NCBI GenBank assembly: GCA_024529925.1
Contig: JAFEUB010000808.1
Coordinates: 62,001-126,000 of the forward strand
Source: Ophthalmolycus amberensis
Taxonomy: Eukaryota > Chordata > Actinopteri > Perciformes > Zoarcidae
DNA: 64,000 nucleotides
Direction of reading: 5' to 3'
In this document: positions 11,876 through 26,100 of the stretch, in pieces
Numbering within the stretch: the stretch's first letter is position 1
Layout of the letters: each line of letters begins with the position of its first letter
Translations under genes and position numbers: made by a program
The notes under the pieces: generated by a model
The model's database searches: none
What the model was told of the DNA's origin: nothing
Seen by the model: only the letters and a program-made list of their open reading frames with translations

Positions 11876-13480
11876 TTTCAGGCAGAGAGGAGGCCAAAAG
11901 TGGATTTTGTGAAAGTAAACATAGTTTCAAAGATTTTCTTCAGAAAAGTGGCTCAGGATAGTTGATTTCACAGTCTGATGTCATTTTCATGAATATCTGC
12001 AACTTTCAGCACTTTACTGGCATTTTCAATTTTTTATGCTCTTAAAGTGCGTTTCAGGCAGAGAGGAGGCCAAAAGTGGATTTTGTGAAAGTAAACATAG
12101 TTTCAAAGATTTTCTTCAGAAAAGTGGCTCAGGATAGTTGATTTCACAGTCTGATGTCATTTTCATGAATATCTGCAACTTTCAGCACTTTACTGGCATT
12201 TTCAATTTTTTATGCTCTTAAAGTGCGTTTCAGGCAGAGAGGAGGCCAAAAGTGGATTTTGTGAAAGTAAACATAGTTTCAAAGATTTTCTTCAGAAAAG
12301 TGGCTCAGGATAGTTGATTTCACAGTCTGATGTCATTTTCATGAATATCTGCAACTTTCAGCACTTTACTGGCATTTTCAATTTTTTATGCTCTTAAAGT
12401 GCGTTTCAGGCAGAGAGGAGGCCAAAAGTGGATTTTGTGAAAGTAACATAGTTTCAAAGATTTTCTTCAGAAAAGTGGCTCAGGATAGTTGATTTCACAG
12501 TCTGATGTCATTTTCATGAATATCTGCAACTTTCAGCACTTTACTGGCATTTTCAATTTTTTATGCTCTTAAAGTGCGTTTCAGGCAGAGAGGAGGCCAA
12601 ACGTGGATTTTGTGAAAGTAAACATAGTTTCAAAGATTTTCTTCAGAAAAGTGGCTCAGGATAGTTGATTTCACAGTCTGATGTCATTTTCATGAATATC
12701 TGCAACTTTCAGCACTTTACTGGCATTTTCAATTTTTTATGCTCTTAAAGTGCGTTTCAGGCAGAGAGGAGGCCAAAAGTGGATTTTGTGAAAGTAAACA
12801 TAGTTTCAAAGATTTTCTTCAGAAAAGTGGCTCAGGATAGTTGATTTCACAGTCTGATGTCATTTTCATGAATATCTGCAACTTTCAGCACTTTACTGCC
12901 ATTTTCAATTTTTTATGCTCTTAAAGTGCGTTTCAGGCAGAGAGGAGGCCAAAGTGGATTTTGTGAAAGTAACATAGTTCAAAGATTTTCTTCAGAAAAG
13001 TGGCTCAGGATAGTTGATTTCACAGTCTGATGTCATTTTCATGAATATCTGCAACTTTCAGCACTTTACTGGCATTTTCAATTTTTTATGCTCTTAAAGT
13101 GCGTTTCAGGCAGAGAGGAGGCCAAAAGTGGATTTTGTGAAAGTCCACATAGTTTCAAAGATTTTCTTCAGAAAAGTGGCTCAGGATAGTTGATTTCACA
13201 GTCTGATGTCATTTTCATGAATATCTGCAACTTTCAGCACTTTACTGGCATTTTCAATTTTTTATGCTCTTAAAGTGCGTTTCAGGCAGAGAGGAGGCCA
13301 AAAGTGGATTTTGTGAAAGTAAACATAGTTTCAAAGATTTTCTTCAGAAAAGTGGCTCAGGATAGTTGATTTCACAGTCTGATGTCATTTTCATGAATAT
13401 CTGCAACTTTCAGCACTTTACTGGCATTTTCAATTTTTTATGCTCTTAAAGTGCGTTTCAGGCAGAGAGGAGGCCAAAAG
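11868..13480 (-). repeat. Inverted satellite array, parental-type block
   Basis: About nine monomers of the same family in the opposite orientation, mostly with GAAAGTAAACATAG (reverse complement of the GTTTAC type). One copy at about 13141 reads GAAAGTCCACATAG. A few one-base losses are present, such as GTAACATAG at about 12445 and 12969. The block is the mirror counterpart of 9231-11867 but is shorter. Confidence 0.93.
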
Positions 13481-14160
13481 TGGATTTTGTGAAATCCACA
13501 TAGTTTCAAAGATTTTCTTCAGAAAAGTGGCTCAGGATAGTTGATTTCACAGTCTGATGTCATTTTCATGAATATCTGCAACTTTCAGCACTTTACTGGC
13601 ATTTTCAAATTTTTTATGCTCTTAAAGTGCGTTTCAGGCAGAGAGGAGGCCAAAGTGGATTTTGTGAAAGTCCACATAGTTTCAAAGATTTTCTTCAGAA
13701 AGTGGCTCAGGATAGTTGATTTCACAGTCTGATGTCATTTTCATGAATATCTGCAACTTTCAGCACTTTACTGGCATTTTCAATTTTTTTATGCTCTTAA
13801 AGTGCGTTTCAGGCAGAGAGGAGGCCAAAGTGGATTTTGTGAAAGTCCACATAGTTTCAAAGATTTTCTTCAGAAAAGTGGCTCAGGATAGTTGATTTCA
13901 CAGTCTGATGTCATTTTCATGAATATCTGCAACTTTCAGCACTTTACTGGCATTTTCAATTTTTTTATGCTCTTAAAGTGCGTTTCAGCAGAGAGGAGGC
14001 CAAAAGTGGATTTTGTGAAATCCACATAGTTTCAAAGATTTTCTTCAGAAAAGTGGCTCAGGATAGTTGGATTTCACAGTCTGATGTCATTTTCATGAAT
14101 ATCTGCAACTTTCAGCACTTTACTGGCATTTCAAAATTTTTATGCTCTTAAAGTGCGTTC
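13481..14160 (-). repeat. Inverted satellite array, noisy transitional block
   Basis: Monomers alternate between GAAATCCACATAG (about 13491 and 14018) and GAAAGTCCACATAG (about 13666 and 13843). They carry scattered one-base indels, for example CAAATTTTTTATG at about 13606, CAGCAGAGAGG at about 13986 and GTGCGTTCATGCAG at about 14152. They sit between the parental-type and the homogenised monomers and resemble 7841-9230 on the other side of the inversion. Confidence 0.8.
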
Positions 14161-17100
14161 ATGCAGAGAGGAGGCCAAAAGTGGATTTTGTGAAATCCAC
14201 ATAGTTTCAAAGATTTTCTTCAGAAAAGTGGCTCAGGATAGTTGATTTCACAGTCTGATGTCATTTTCATGAATATCTGCAACTTTCAGCACTTTACTGG
14301 CATTTTCAATTTTTTATGCTCTTAAAGTGCGTTTCAGGCAGAGAGGAGGCCAAAAGTGGATTTTGTGAAAGTCCACATAGTTTCAAAGATTTTCTTCAGA
14401 AAAGTGGCTCAGGATAGTTGATTTCACAGTCTGATGTCATTTTCATGAATATCTGCAACTTTCAGCACTTTACTGGCATTTTCAATTTTTTATGCTCTTA
14501 AAGTGCGTTTCAGGCAGAGAGGAGGCCAAAAGTGGATTTTGTGAAATCCACATAGTTTCAAAGATTTTCTTCAGAAAAGTGGCTCAGGATAGTTGATTTC
14601 ACAGTCTGATGTCATTTTCATGAATATCTGCAACTTTCAGCACTTTACTGGCATTTTCAATTTTTTATGCTCTTAAAGTGCGTTTCAGGCAGAGAGGAGG
14701 CCAAAAGTGGATTTTGTGAAATCCACATAGTTTCAAAGATTTTCTTCAGAAAAGTGGCTCAGGATAGTTGATTTCACAGTCTGATGTCATTTTCATGAAT
14801 ATCTGCAACTTTCAGCACTTTACTGGCATTTTCAATTTTTTATGCTCTTAAAGTGCGTTTCAGGCAGAGAGGAGGCCAAAAGTGGATTTTGTGAAATCCA
14901 CATAGTTTCAAAGATTTTCTTCAGAAAAGTGGCTCAGGATAGTTGATTTCACAGTCTGATGTCATTTTCATGAATATCTGCAACTTTCAGCACTTTACTG
15001 GCATTTTCAATTTTTTATGCTCTTAAAGTGCGTTTCAGGCAGAGAGGAGGCCAAAAGTGGATTTTGTGAAATCCACATAGTTTCAAAGATTTTCTTCAGA
15101 AAAGTGGCTCAGGATAGTTGATTTCACAGTCTGATGTCATTTTCATGAATATCTGCAACTTTCAGCACTTTACTGGCATTTTCAATTTTTTATGCTCTTA
15201 AAGTGCGTTTCAGGCAGAGAGGAGGCCAAAAGTGGATTTTGTGAAATCCACATAGTTTCAAAGATTTTCTTCAGAAAAGTGGCTCAGGATAGTTGATTTC
15301 ACAGTCTGATGTCATTTTCATGAATATCTGCAACTTTCAGCACTTTACTGGCATTTTCAATTTTTTATGCTCTTAAAGTGCGTTTCAGGCAGAGAGGAGG
15401 CCAAAAGTGGATTTTGTGAAATCCACATAGTTTCAAAGATTTTCTTCAGAAAAGTGGCTCAGGATAGTTGATTTCACAGTCTGATGTCATTTTCATGAAT
15501 ATCTGCAACTTTCAGCACTTTACTGGCATTTTCAATTTTTATGCTCTTAAAGTGCGTTTCAGGCAGAGAGGAGGCCAAAAGTGGATTTTGTGAAATCCAC
15601 ATAGTTTCAAAGATTTTCTTCAGAAAAGTGGCTCAGGATAGTTGATTTCACAGTCTGATGTCATTTTCATGAATATCTGCAACTTTCAGCACTTTACTGG
15701 CATTTTCAATTTTTTATGCTCTTAAAGTGCGTTTCAGGCAGAGAGGAGGCCAAAAGTGGATTTTGTGAAATCCACATAGTTTCAAAGATTTTCTTCAGAA
15801 AAGTGGCTCAGGATAGTTGATTTCACAGTCTGATGTCATTTTCATGAATATCTGCAACTTTCAGCACTTTACTGGCATTTTCAATTTTTTATGCTCTTAA
15901 AGTGCGTTTCAGGCAGAGAGGAGGCCAAAAGTGGATTTTGTGAAATCCACATAGTTTCAAAGATTTTCTTCAGAAAAGTGGCTCAGGATAGTTGATTTCA
16001 CAGTCTGATGTCATTTTCATGAATATCTGCAACTTTCAGCACTTTACTGGCATTTTCAATTTTTTATGCTCTTAAAGTGCGTTTCAGGCAGAGAGGAGGC
16101 CAAAAGTGGATTTTGTGAAATCCACATAGTTTCAAAGATTTTCTTCAGAAAAGTGGCTCAGGATAGTTGATTTCACAGTCTGATGTCATTTTCATGAATA
16201 TCTGCAACTTTCAGCACTTTACTGGCATTTTCAATTTTTATGCTCTTAAAGTGCGTTTCAGGCAGAGAGGAGGCCAAAAGTGGATTTTGTGAAATCCACA
16301 TAGTTTCAAAGATTTTCTTCAGAAAAGTGGCTCAGGATAGTTGATTTCACAGTCTGATGTCATTTTCATGAATATCTGCAACTTTCAGCACTTTACTGGC
16401 ATTTTCAATTTTTTATGCTCTTAAAGTGCGTTTCAGGCAGAGAGGAGGCCAAAAGTGGATTTTGTGAAATCCACATAGTTTCAAAGATTTTCTTCAGAAA
16501 AGTGGCTCAGGATAGTTGATTTCACAGTCTGATGTCATTTTCATGAATATCTGCAACTTTCAGCACTTTACTGGCATTTTCAATTTTTTATGCTCTTAAA
16601 GTGCGTTTCAGGCAGAGAGGAGGCCAAAAGTGGATTTTGTGAAATCCACATAGTTTCAAAGATTTTCTTCAGAAAAGTGGCTCAGGATAGTTGATTTCAC
16701 AGTCTGATGTCATTTTCATGAATATCTGCAACTTTCAGCACTTTACTGGCATTTTCAATTTTTTATGCTCTTAAAGTGCGTTTCAGGCAGAGAGGAGGCC
16801 AAAAGTGGATTTTGTGAAATCCACATAGTTTCAAAGATTTTCTTCAGAAAAGTGGCTCAGGATAGTTGATTTCACAGTCTGATGTCATTTTCATGAATAT
16901 CTGCAACTTTCAGCACTTTACTGGCATTTTCAATTTTTTATGCTCTTAAAGTGCGTTTCAGGCAGAGAGGAGGCCAAAAGTGGATTTTGTGAAATCCACA
17001 TAGTTTCAAAGATTTTCTTCAGAAAAGTGGCTCAGGATAGTTGATTTCACAGTCTGATGTCATTTTCATGAATATCTGCAACTTTCAGCACTTTACTGGC

Positions 17101-20100
17101 ATTTTCAATTTTTTATGCTCTTAAAGTGCGTTTCAGGCAGAGAGGAGGCCAAAAGTGGATTTTGTGAAATCCACATAGTTTCAAAGATTTTCTTCAGAAA
17201 AGTGGCTCAGGATAGTTGATTTCACAGTCTGATGTCATTTTCATGAATATCTGCAACTTTCAGCACTTTACTGGCATTTTCAATTTTTTATGCTCTTAAA
17301 GTGCGTTTCAGGCAGAGAGGAGGCCAAAAGTGGATTTTGTGAAATCCACATAGTTTCAAAGATTTTCTTCAGAAAAGTGGCTCAGGATAGTTGATTTCAC
17401 AGTCTGATGTCATTTTCATGAATATCTGCAACTTTCAGCACTTTACTGGCATTTTCAATTTTTTATGCTCTTAAAGTGCGTTTCAGGCAGAGAGGAGGCC
17501 AAAAGTGGATTTTGTGAAATCCACATAGTTTCAAAGATTTTCTTCAGAAAAGTGGCTCAGGATAGTTGATTTCACAGTCTGATGTCATTTTCATGAATAT
17601 CTGCAACTTTCAGCACTTTACTGGCATTTTCAATTTTTTATGCTCTTAAAGTGCGTTTCAGGCAGAGAGGAGGCCAAAAGTGGATTTTGTGAAATCCACA
17701 TAGTTTCAAAGATTTTCTTCAGAAAAGTGGCTCAGGATAGTTGATTTCACAGTCTGATGTCATTTTCATGAATATCTGCAACTTTCAGCACTTTACTGGC
17801 ATTTTCAATTTTTTATGCTCTTAAAGTGCGTTTCAGGCAGAGAGGAGGCCAAAAGTGGATTTTGTGAAATCCACATAGTTTCAAAGATTTTCTTCAGAAA
17901 AGTGGCTCAGGATAGTTGATTTCACAGTCTGATGTCATTTTCATGAATATCTGCAACTTTCAGCACTTTACTGGCATTTTCAATTTTTTATGCTCTTAAA
18001 GTGCGTTTCAGGCAGAGAGGAGGCCAAAAGTGGATTTTGTGAAATCCACATAGTTTCAAAGATTTTCTTCAGAAAAGTGGCTCAGGATAGTTGATTTCAC
18101 AGTCTGATGTCATTTTCATGAATATCTGCAACTTTCAGCACTTTACTGGCATTTTCAATTTTTTATGCTCTTAAAGTGCGTTTCAGGCAGAGAGGAGGCC
18201 AAAAGTGGATTTTGTGAAATCCACATAGTTTCAAAGATTTTCTTCAGAAAAGTGGCTCAGGATAGTTGATTTCACAGTCTGATGTCATTTTCATGAATAT
18301 CTGCAACTTTCAGCACTTTACTGGCATTTTCAATTTTTATGCTCTTAAAGTGCGTTTCAGGCAGAGAGGAGGCCAAAAGTGGATTTTGTGAAATCCACAT
18401 AGTTTCAAAGATTTTCTTCAGAAAAGTGGCTCAGGATAGTTGATTTCACAGTCTGATGTCATTTTCATGAATATCTGCAACTTTCAGCACTTTACTGGCA
18501 TTTTCAATTTTTTATGCTCTTAAAGTGCGTTTCAGGCAGAGAGGAGGCCAAAAGTGGATTTTGTGAAATCCACATAGTTTCAAAGATTTTCTTCAGAAAA
18601 GTGGCTCAGGATAGTTGATTTCACAGTCTGATGTCATTTTCATGAATATCTGCAACTTTCAGCACTTTACTGGCATTTTCAATTTTTTATGCTCTTAAAG
18701 TGCGTTTCAGGCAGAGAGGAGGCCAAAAGTGGATTTTGTGAAATCCACATAGTTTCAAAGATTTTCTTCAGAAAAGTGGCTCAGGATAGTTGATTTCACA
18801 GTCTGATGTCATTTTCATGAATATCTGCAACTTTCAGCACTTTACTGGCATTTTCAATTTTTTATGCTCTTAAAGTGCGTTTCAGGCAGAGAGGAGGCCA
18901 AAAGTGGATTTTGTGAAATCCACATAGTTTCAAAGATTTTCTTCAGAAAAGTGGCTCAGGATAGTTGATTTCACAGTCTGATGTCATTTTCATGAATATC
19001 TGCAACTTTCAGCACTTTACTGGCATTTTCAATTTTTTATGCTCTTAAAGTGCGTTTCAGGCAGAGAGGAGGCCAAAAGTGGATTTTGTGAAATCCACAT
19101 AGTTTCAAAGATTTTCTTCAGAAAAGTGGCTCAGGATAGTTGATTTCACAGTCTGATGTCATTTTCATGAATATCTGCAACTTTCAGCACTTTACTGGCA
19201 TTTTCAATTTTTTATGCTCTTAAAGTGCGTTTCAGGCAGAGAGGAGGCCAAAAGTGGATTTTGTGAAATCCACATAGTTTCAAAGATTTTCTTCAGAAAA
19301 GTGGCTCAGGATAGTTGATTTCACAGTCTGATGTCATTTTCATGAATATCTGCAACTTTCAGCACTTTACTGGCATTTTCAATTTTTTATGCTCTTAAAG
19401 TGCGTTTCAGGCAGAGAGGAGGCCAAAAGTGGATTTTGTGAAATCCACATAGTTTCAAAGATTTTCTTCAGAAAAGTGGCTCAGGATAGTTGATTTCACA
19501 GTCTGATGTCATTTTCATGAATATCTGCAACTTTCAGCACTTTACTGGCATTTTCAATTTTTTATGCTCTTAAAGTGCGTTTCAGGCAGAGAGGAGGCCA
19601 AAAGTGGATTTTGTGAAATCCACATAGTTTCAAAGATTTTCTTCAGAAAAGTGGCTCAGGATAGTTGATTTCACAGTCTGATGTCATTTTCATGAATATC
19701 TGCAACTTTCAGCACTTTACTGGCATTTTCAATTTTTTATGCTCTTAAAGTGCGTTTCAGGCAGAGAGGAGGCCAAAAGTGGATTTTGTGAAATCCACAT
19801 AGTTTCAAAGATTTTCTTCAGAAAAGTGGCTCAGGATAGTTGATTTCACAGTCTGATGTCATTTTCATGAATATCTGCAACTTTCAGCACTTTACTGGCA
19901 TTTTCAATTTTTTATGCTCTTAAAGTGCGTTTCAGGCAGAGAGGAGGCCAAAAGTGGATTTTGTGAAATCCACATAGTTTCAAAGATTTTCTTCAGAAAA
20001 GTGGCTCAGGATAGTTGATTTCACAGTCTGATGTCATTTTCATGAATATCTGCAACTTTCAGCACTTTACTGGCATTTTCAATTTTTTATGCTCTTAAAG

Positions 20101-23100
20101 TGCGTTTCAGGCAGAGAGGAGGCCAAAAGTGGATTTTGTGAAATCCACATAGTTTCAAAGATTTTCTTCAGAAAAGTGGCTCAGGATAGTTGATTTCACA
20201 GTCTGATGTCATTTTCATGAATATCTGCAACTTTCAGCACTTTACTGGCATTTTCAATTTTTTATGCTCTTAAAGTGCGTTTCAGGCAGAGAGGAGGCCA
20301 AAAGTGGATTTTGTGAAATCCACATAGTTTCAAAGATTTTCTTCAGAAAAGTGGCTCAGGATAGTTGATTTCACAGTCTGATGTCATTTTCATGAATATC
20401 TGCAACTTTCAGCACTTTACTGGCATTTTCAATTTTTTATGCTCTTAAAGTGCGTTTCAGGCAGAGAGGAGGCCAAAAGTGGATTTTGTGAAATCCACAT
20501 AGTTTCAAAGATTTTCTTCAGAAAAGTGGCTCAGGATAGTTGATTTCACAGTCTGATGTCATTTTCATGAATATCTGCAACTTTCAGCACTTTACTGGCA
20601 TTTTCAATTTTTTATGCTCTTAAAGTGCGTTTCAGGCAGAGAGGAGGCCAAAAGTGGATTTTGTGAAATCCACATAGTTTCAAAGATTTTCTTCAGAAAA
20701 GTGGCTCAGGATAGTTGATTTCACAGTCTGATGTCATTTTCATGAATATCTGCAACTTTCAGCACTTTACTGGCATTTTCAATTTTTTATGCTCTTAAAG
20801 TGCGTTTCAGGCAGAGAGGAGGCCAAAAGTGGATTTTGTGAAATCCACATAGTTTCAAAGATTTTCTTCAGAAAAGTGGCTCAGGATAGTTGATTTCACA
20901 GTCTGATGTCATTTTCATGAATATCTGCAACTTTCAGCACTTTACTGGCATTTTCAATTTTTTATGCTCTTAAAGTGCGTTTCAGGCAGAGAGGAGGCCA
21001 AAAGTGGATTTTGTGAAATCCACATAGTTTCAAAGATTTTCTTCAGAAAAGTGGCTCAGGATAGTTGATTTCACAGTCTGATGTCATTTTCATGAATATC
21101 TGCAACTTTCAGCACTTTACTGGCATTTTCAATTTTTTATGCTCTTAAAGTGCGTTTCAGGCAGAGAGGAGGCCAAAAGTGGATTTTGTGAAATCCACAT
21201 AGTTTCAAAGATTTTCTTCAGAAAAGTGGCTCAGGATAGTTGATTTCACAGTCTGATGTCATTTTCATGAATATCTGCAACTTTCAGCACTTTACTGGCA
21301 TTTTCAATTTTTTATGCTCTTAAAGTGCGTTTCAGGCAGAGAGGAGGCCAAAAGTGGATTTTGTGAAATCCACATAGTTTCAAAGATTTTCTTCAGAAAA
21401 GTGGCTCAGGATAGTTGATTTCACAGTCTGATGTCATTTTCATGAATATCTGCAACTTTCAGCACTTTACTGGCATTTTCAATTTTTATGCTCTTAAAGT
21501 GCGTTTCAGGCAGAGAGGAGGCCAAAAGTGGATTTTGTGAAATCCACATAGTTTCAAAGATTTTCTTCAGAAAAGTGGCTCAGGATAGTTGATTTCACAG
21601 TCTGATGTCATTTTCATGAATATCTGCAACTTTCAGCACTTTACTGGCATTTTCAATTTTTTATGCTCTTAAAGTGCGTTTCAGGCAGAGAGGAGGCCAA
21701 AAGTGGATTTTGTGAAATCCACATAGTTTCAAAGATTTTCTTCAGAAAAGTGGCTCAGGATAGTTGATTTCACAGTCTGATGTCATTTTCATGAATATCT
21801 GCAACTTTCAGCACTTTACTGGCATTTTCAATTTTTTATGCTCTTAAAGTGCGTTTCAGGCAGAGAGGAGGCCAAAAGTGGATTTTGTGAAATCCACATA
21901 GTTTCAAAGATTTTCTTCAGAAAAGTGGCTCAGGATAGTTGATTTCACAGTCTGATGTCATTTTCATGAATATCTGCAACTTTCAGCACTTTACTGGCAT
22001 TTTCAATTTTTTATGCTCTTAAAGTGCGTTTCAGGCAGAGAGGAGGCCAAAAGTGGATTTTGTGAAATCCACATAGTTTCAAAGATTTTCTTCAGAAAAG
22101 TGGCTCAGGATAGTTGATTTCACAGTCTGATGTCATTTTCATGAATATCTGCAACTTTCAGCACTTTACTGGCATTTTCAATTTTTTATGCTCTTAAAGT
22201 GCGTTTCAGGCAGAGAGGAGGCCAAAAGTGGATTTTGTGAAATCCACATAGTTTCAAAGATTTTCTTCAGAAAAGTGGCTCAGGATAGTTGATTTCACAG
22301 TCTGATGTCATTTTCATGAATATCTGCAACTTTCAGCACTTTACTGGCATTTTCAATTTTTATGCTCTTAAAGTGCGTTTCAGGCAGAGAGGAGGCCAAA
22401 AGTGGATTTTGTGAAATCCACATAGTTTCAAAGATTTTCTTCAGAAAAGTGGCTCAGGATAGTTGATTTCACAGTCTGATGTCATTTTCATGAATATCTG
22501 CAACTTTCAGCACTTTACTGGCATTTTCAATTTTTTATGCTCTTAAAGTGCGTTTCAGGCAGAGAGGAGGCCAAAAGTGGATTTTGTGAAATCCACATAG
22601 TTTCAAAGATTTTCTTCAGAAAAGTGGCTCAGGATAGTTGATTTCACAGTCTGATGTCATTTTCATGAATATCTGCAACTTTCAGCACTTTACTGGCATT
22701 TTCAATTTTTATGCTCTTAAAGTGCGTTTCAGGCAGAGAGGAGGCCAAAAGTGGATTTTGTGAAATCCACATAGTTTCAAAGATTTTCTTCAGAAAAGTG
22801 GCTCAGGATAGTTGATTTCACAGTCTGATGTCATTTTCATGAATATCTGCAACTTTCAGCACTTTACTGGCATTTTCAATTTTTTATGCTCTTAAAGTGC
22901 GTTTCAGGCAGAGAGGAGGCCAAAAGTGGATTTTGTGAAATCCACATAGTTTCAAAGATTTTCTTCAGAAAAGTGGCTCAGGATAGTTGATTTCACAGTC
23001 TGATGTCATTTTCATGAATATCTGCAACTTTCAGCACTTTACTGGCATTTTCAATTTTTTATGCTCTTAAAGTGCGTTTCAGGCAGAGAGGAGGCCAAAA

Positions 23101-26100
23101 GTGGATTTTGTGAAATCCACATAGTTTCAAAGATTTTCTTCAGAAAAGTGGCTCAGGATAGTTGATTTCACAGTCTGATGTCATTTTCATGAATATCTGC
23201 AACTTTCAGCACTTTACTGGCATTTTCAATTTTTTATGCTCTTAAAGTGCGTTTCAGGCAGAGAGGAGGCCAAAAGTGGATTTTGTGAAATCCACATAGT
23301 TTCAAAGATTTTCTTCAGAAAAGTGGCTCAGGATAGTTGATTTCACAGTCTGATGTCATTTTCATGAATATCTGCAACTTTCAGCACTTTACTGGCATTT
23401 TCAATTTTTATGCTCTTAAAGTGCGTTTCAGGCAGAGAGGAGGCCAAAAGTGGATTTTGTGAAATCCACATAGTTTCAAAGATTTTCTTCAGAAAAGTGG
23501 CTCAGGATAGTTGATTTCACAGTCTGATGTCATTTTCATGAATATCTGCAACTTTCAGCACTTTACTGGCATTTTCAATTTTTTATGCTCTTAAAGTGCG
23601 TTTCAGGCAGAGAGGAGGCCAAAAGTGGATTTTGTGAAATCCACATAGTTTCAAAGATTTTCTTCAGAAAAGTGGCTCAGGATAGTTGATTTCACAGTCT
23701 GATGTCATTTTCATGAATATCTGCAACTTTCAGCACTTTACTGGCATTTTCAATTTTTTATGCTCTTAAAGTGCGTTTCAGGCAGAGAGGAGGCCAAAAG
23801 TGGATTTTGTGAAATCCACATAGTTTCAAAGATTTTCTTCAGAAAAGTGGCTCAGGATAGTTGATTTCACAGTCTGATGTCATTTTCATGAATATCTGCA
23901 ACTTTCAGCACTTTACTGGCATTTTCAATTTTTTATGCTCTTAAAGTGCGTTTCAGGCAGAGAGGAGGCCAAAAGTGGATTTTGTGAAATCCACATAGTT
24001 TCAAAGATTTTCTTCAGAAAAGTGGCTCAGGATAGTTGATTTCACAGTCTGATGTCATTTTCATGAATATCTGCAACTTTCAGCACTTTACTGGCATTTT
24101 CAATTTTTATGCTCTTAAAGTGCGTTTCAGGCAGAGAGGAGGCCAAAAGTGGATTTTGTGAAATCCACATAGTTTCAAAGATTTTCTTCAGAAAAGTGGC
24201 TCAGGATAGTTGATTTCACAGTCTGATGTCATTTTCATGAATATCTGCAACTTTCAGCACTTTACTGGCATTTTCAATTTTTTATGCTCTTAAAGTGCGT
24301 TTCAGGCAGAGAGGAGGCCAAAAGTGGATTTTGTGAAATCCACATAGTTTCAAAGATTTTCTTCAGAAAAGTGGCTCAGGATAGTTGATTTCACAGTCTG
24401 ATGTCATTTTCATGAATATCTGCAACTTTCAGCACTTTACTGGCATTTTCAATTTTTTATGCTCTTAAAGTGCGTTTCAGGCAGAGAGGAGGCCAAAAGT
24501 GGATTTTGTGAAATCCACATAGTTTCAAAGATTTTCTTCAGAAAAGTGGCTCAGGATAGTTGATTTCACAGTCTGATGTCATTTTCATGAATATCTGCAA
24601 CTTTCAGCACTTTACTGGCATTTTCAATTTTTTATGCTCTTAAAGTGCGTTTCAGGCAGAGAGGAGGCCAAAAGTGGATTTTGTGAAATCCACATAGTTT
24701 CAAAGATTTTCTTCAGAAAAGTGGCTCAGGATAGTTGATTTCACAGTCTGATGTCATTTTCATGAATATCTGCAACTTTCAGCACTTTACTGGCATTTTC
24801 AAATTTTTATGCTCTTAAAGTGCGTTTCAGGCAGAGAGGAGGCCAAAAGTGGATTTTGTGAAATCCACATAGTTTCAAAGATTTTCTTCAGAAAAGTGGC
24901 TCAGGATAGTTGATTTCACAGTCTGATGTCATTTTCATGAATATCTGCAACTTTCAGCACTTTACTGGCATTTTCAATTTTTTATGCTCTTAAAGTGCGT
25001 TTCAGGCAGAGAGGAGGCCAAAAGTGGATTTTGTGAAATCCACATAGTTTCAAAGATTTTCTTCAGAAAAGTGGCTCAGGATAGTTGATTTCACAGTCTG
25101 ATGTCATTTTCATGAATATCTGCAACTTTCAGCACTTTACTGGCATTTTCAATTTTTTATGCTCTTAAAGTGCGTTTCAGGCAGAGAGGAGGCCAAAAGT
25201 GGATTTTGTGAAATCCACATAGTTTCAAAGATTTTCTTCAGAAAAGTGGCTCAGGATAGTTGATTTCACAGTCTGATGTCATTTTCATGAATATCTGCAA
25301 CTTTCAGCACTTTACTGGCATTTTCAATTTTTATGCTCTTAAAGTGCGTTTCAGGCAGAGAGGAGGCCAAAAGTGGATTTTGTGAAATCCACATAGTTTC
25401 AAAGATTTTCTTCAGAAAAGTGGCTCAGGATAGTTGATTTCACAGTCTGATGTCATTTTCATGAATATCTGCAACTTTCAGCACTTTACTGGCATTTTCA
25501 ATTTTTTATGCTCTTAAAGTGCGTTTCAGGCAGAGAGGAGGCCAAAAGTGGATTTTGTGAAATCCACATAGTTTCAAAGATTTTCTTCAGAAAAGTGGCT
25601 CAGGATAGTTGATTTCACAGTCTGATGTCATTTTCATGAATATCTGCAACTTTCAGCACTTTACTGGCATTTTCAATTTTTTATGCTCTTAAAGTGCGTT
25701 TCAGGCAGAGAGGAGGCCAAAAGTGGATTTTGTGAAATCCACATAGTTTCAAAGATTTTCTTCAGAAAAGTGGCTCAGGATAGTTGATTTCACAGTCTGA
25801 TGTCATTTTCATGAATATCTGCAACTTTCAGCACTTTACTGGCATTTTCAATTTTTATGCTCTTAAAGTGCGTTTCAGGCAGAGAGGAGGCCAAAAGTGG
25901 ATTTTGTGAAATCCACATAGTTTCAAAGATTTTCTTCAGAAAAGTGGCTCAGGATAGTTGATTTCACAGTCTGATGTCATTTTCATGAATATCTGCAACT
26001 TTCAGCACTTTACTGGCATTTTCAAATTTTTATGCTCTTAAAGTGCGTTTCAGGCAGAGAGGAGGCCAAAAGTGGATTTTGTGAAATCCACATAGTTTCA

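Noticed and set aside
2..13732. Several 61-107 aa open frames rich in SGREEAKSGFCESKHSF-like peptides within the satellite
   Set aside because: They are translations of the satellite monomer itself, recur with every unit, break wherever monomer length shifts the frame, and have no start context, domain or coding bias. Not genes.
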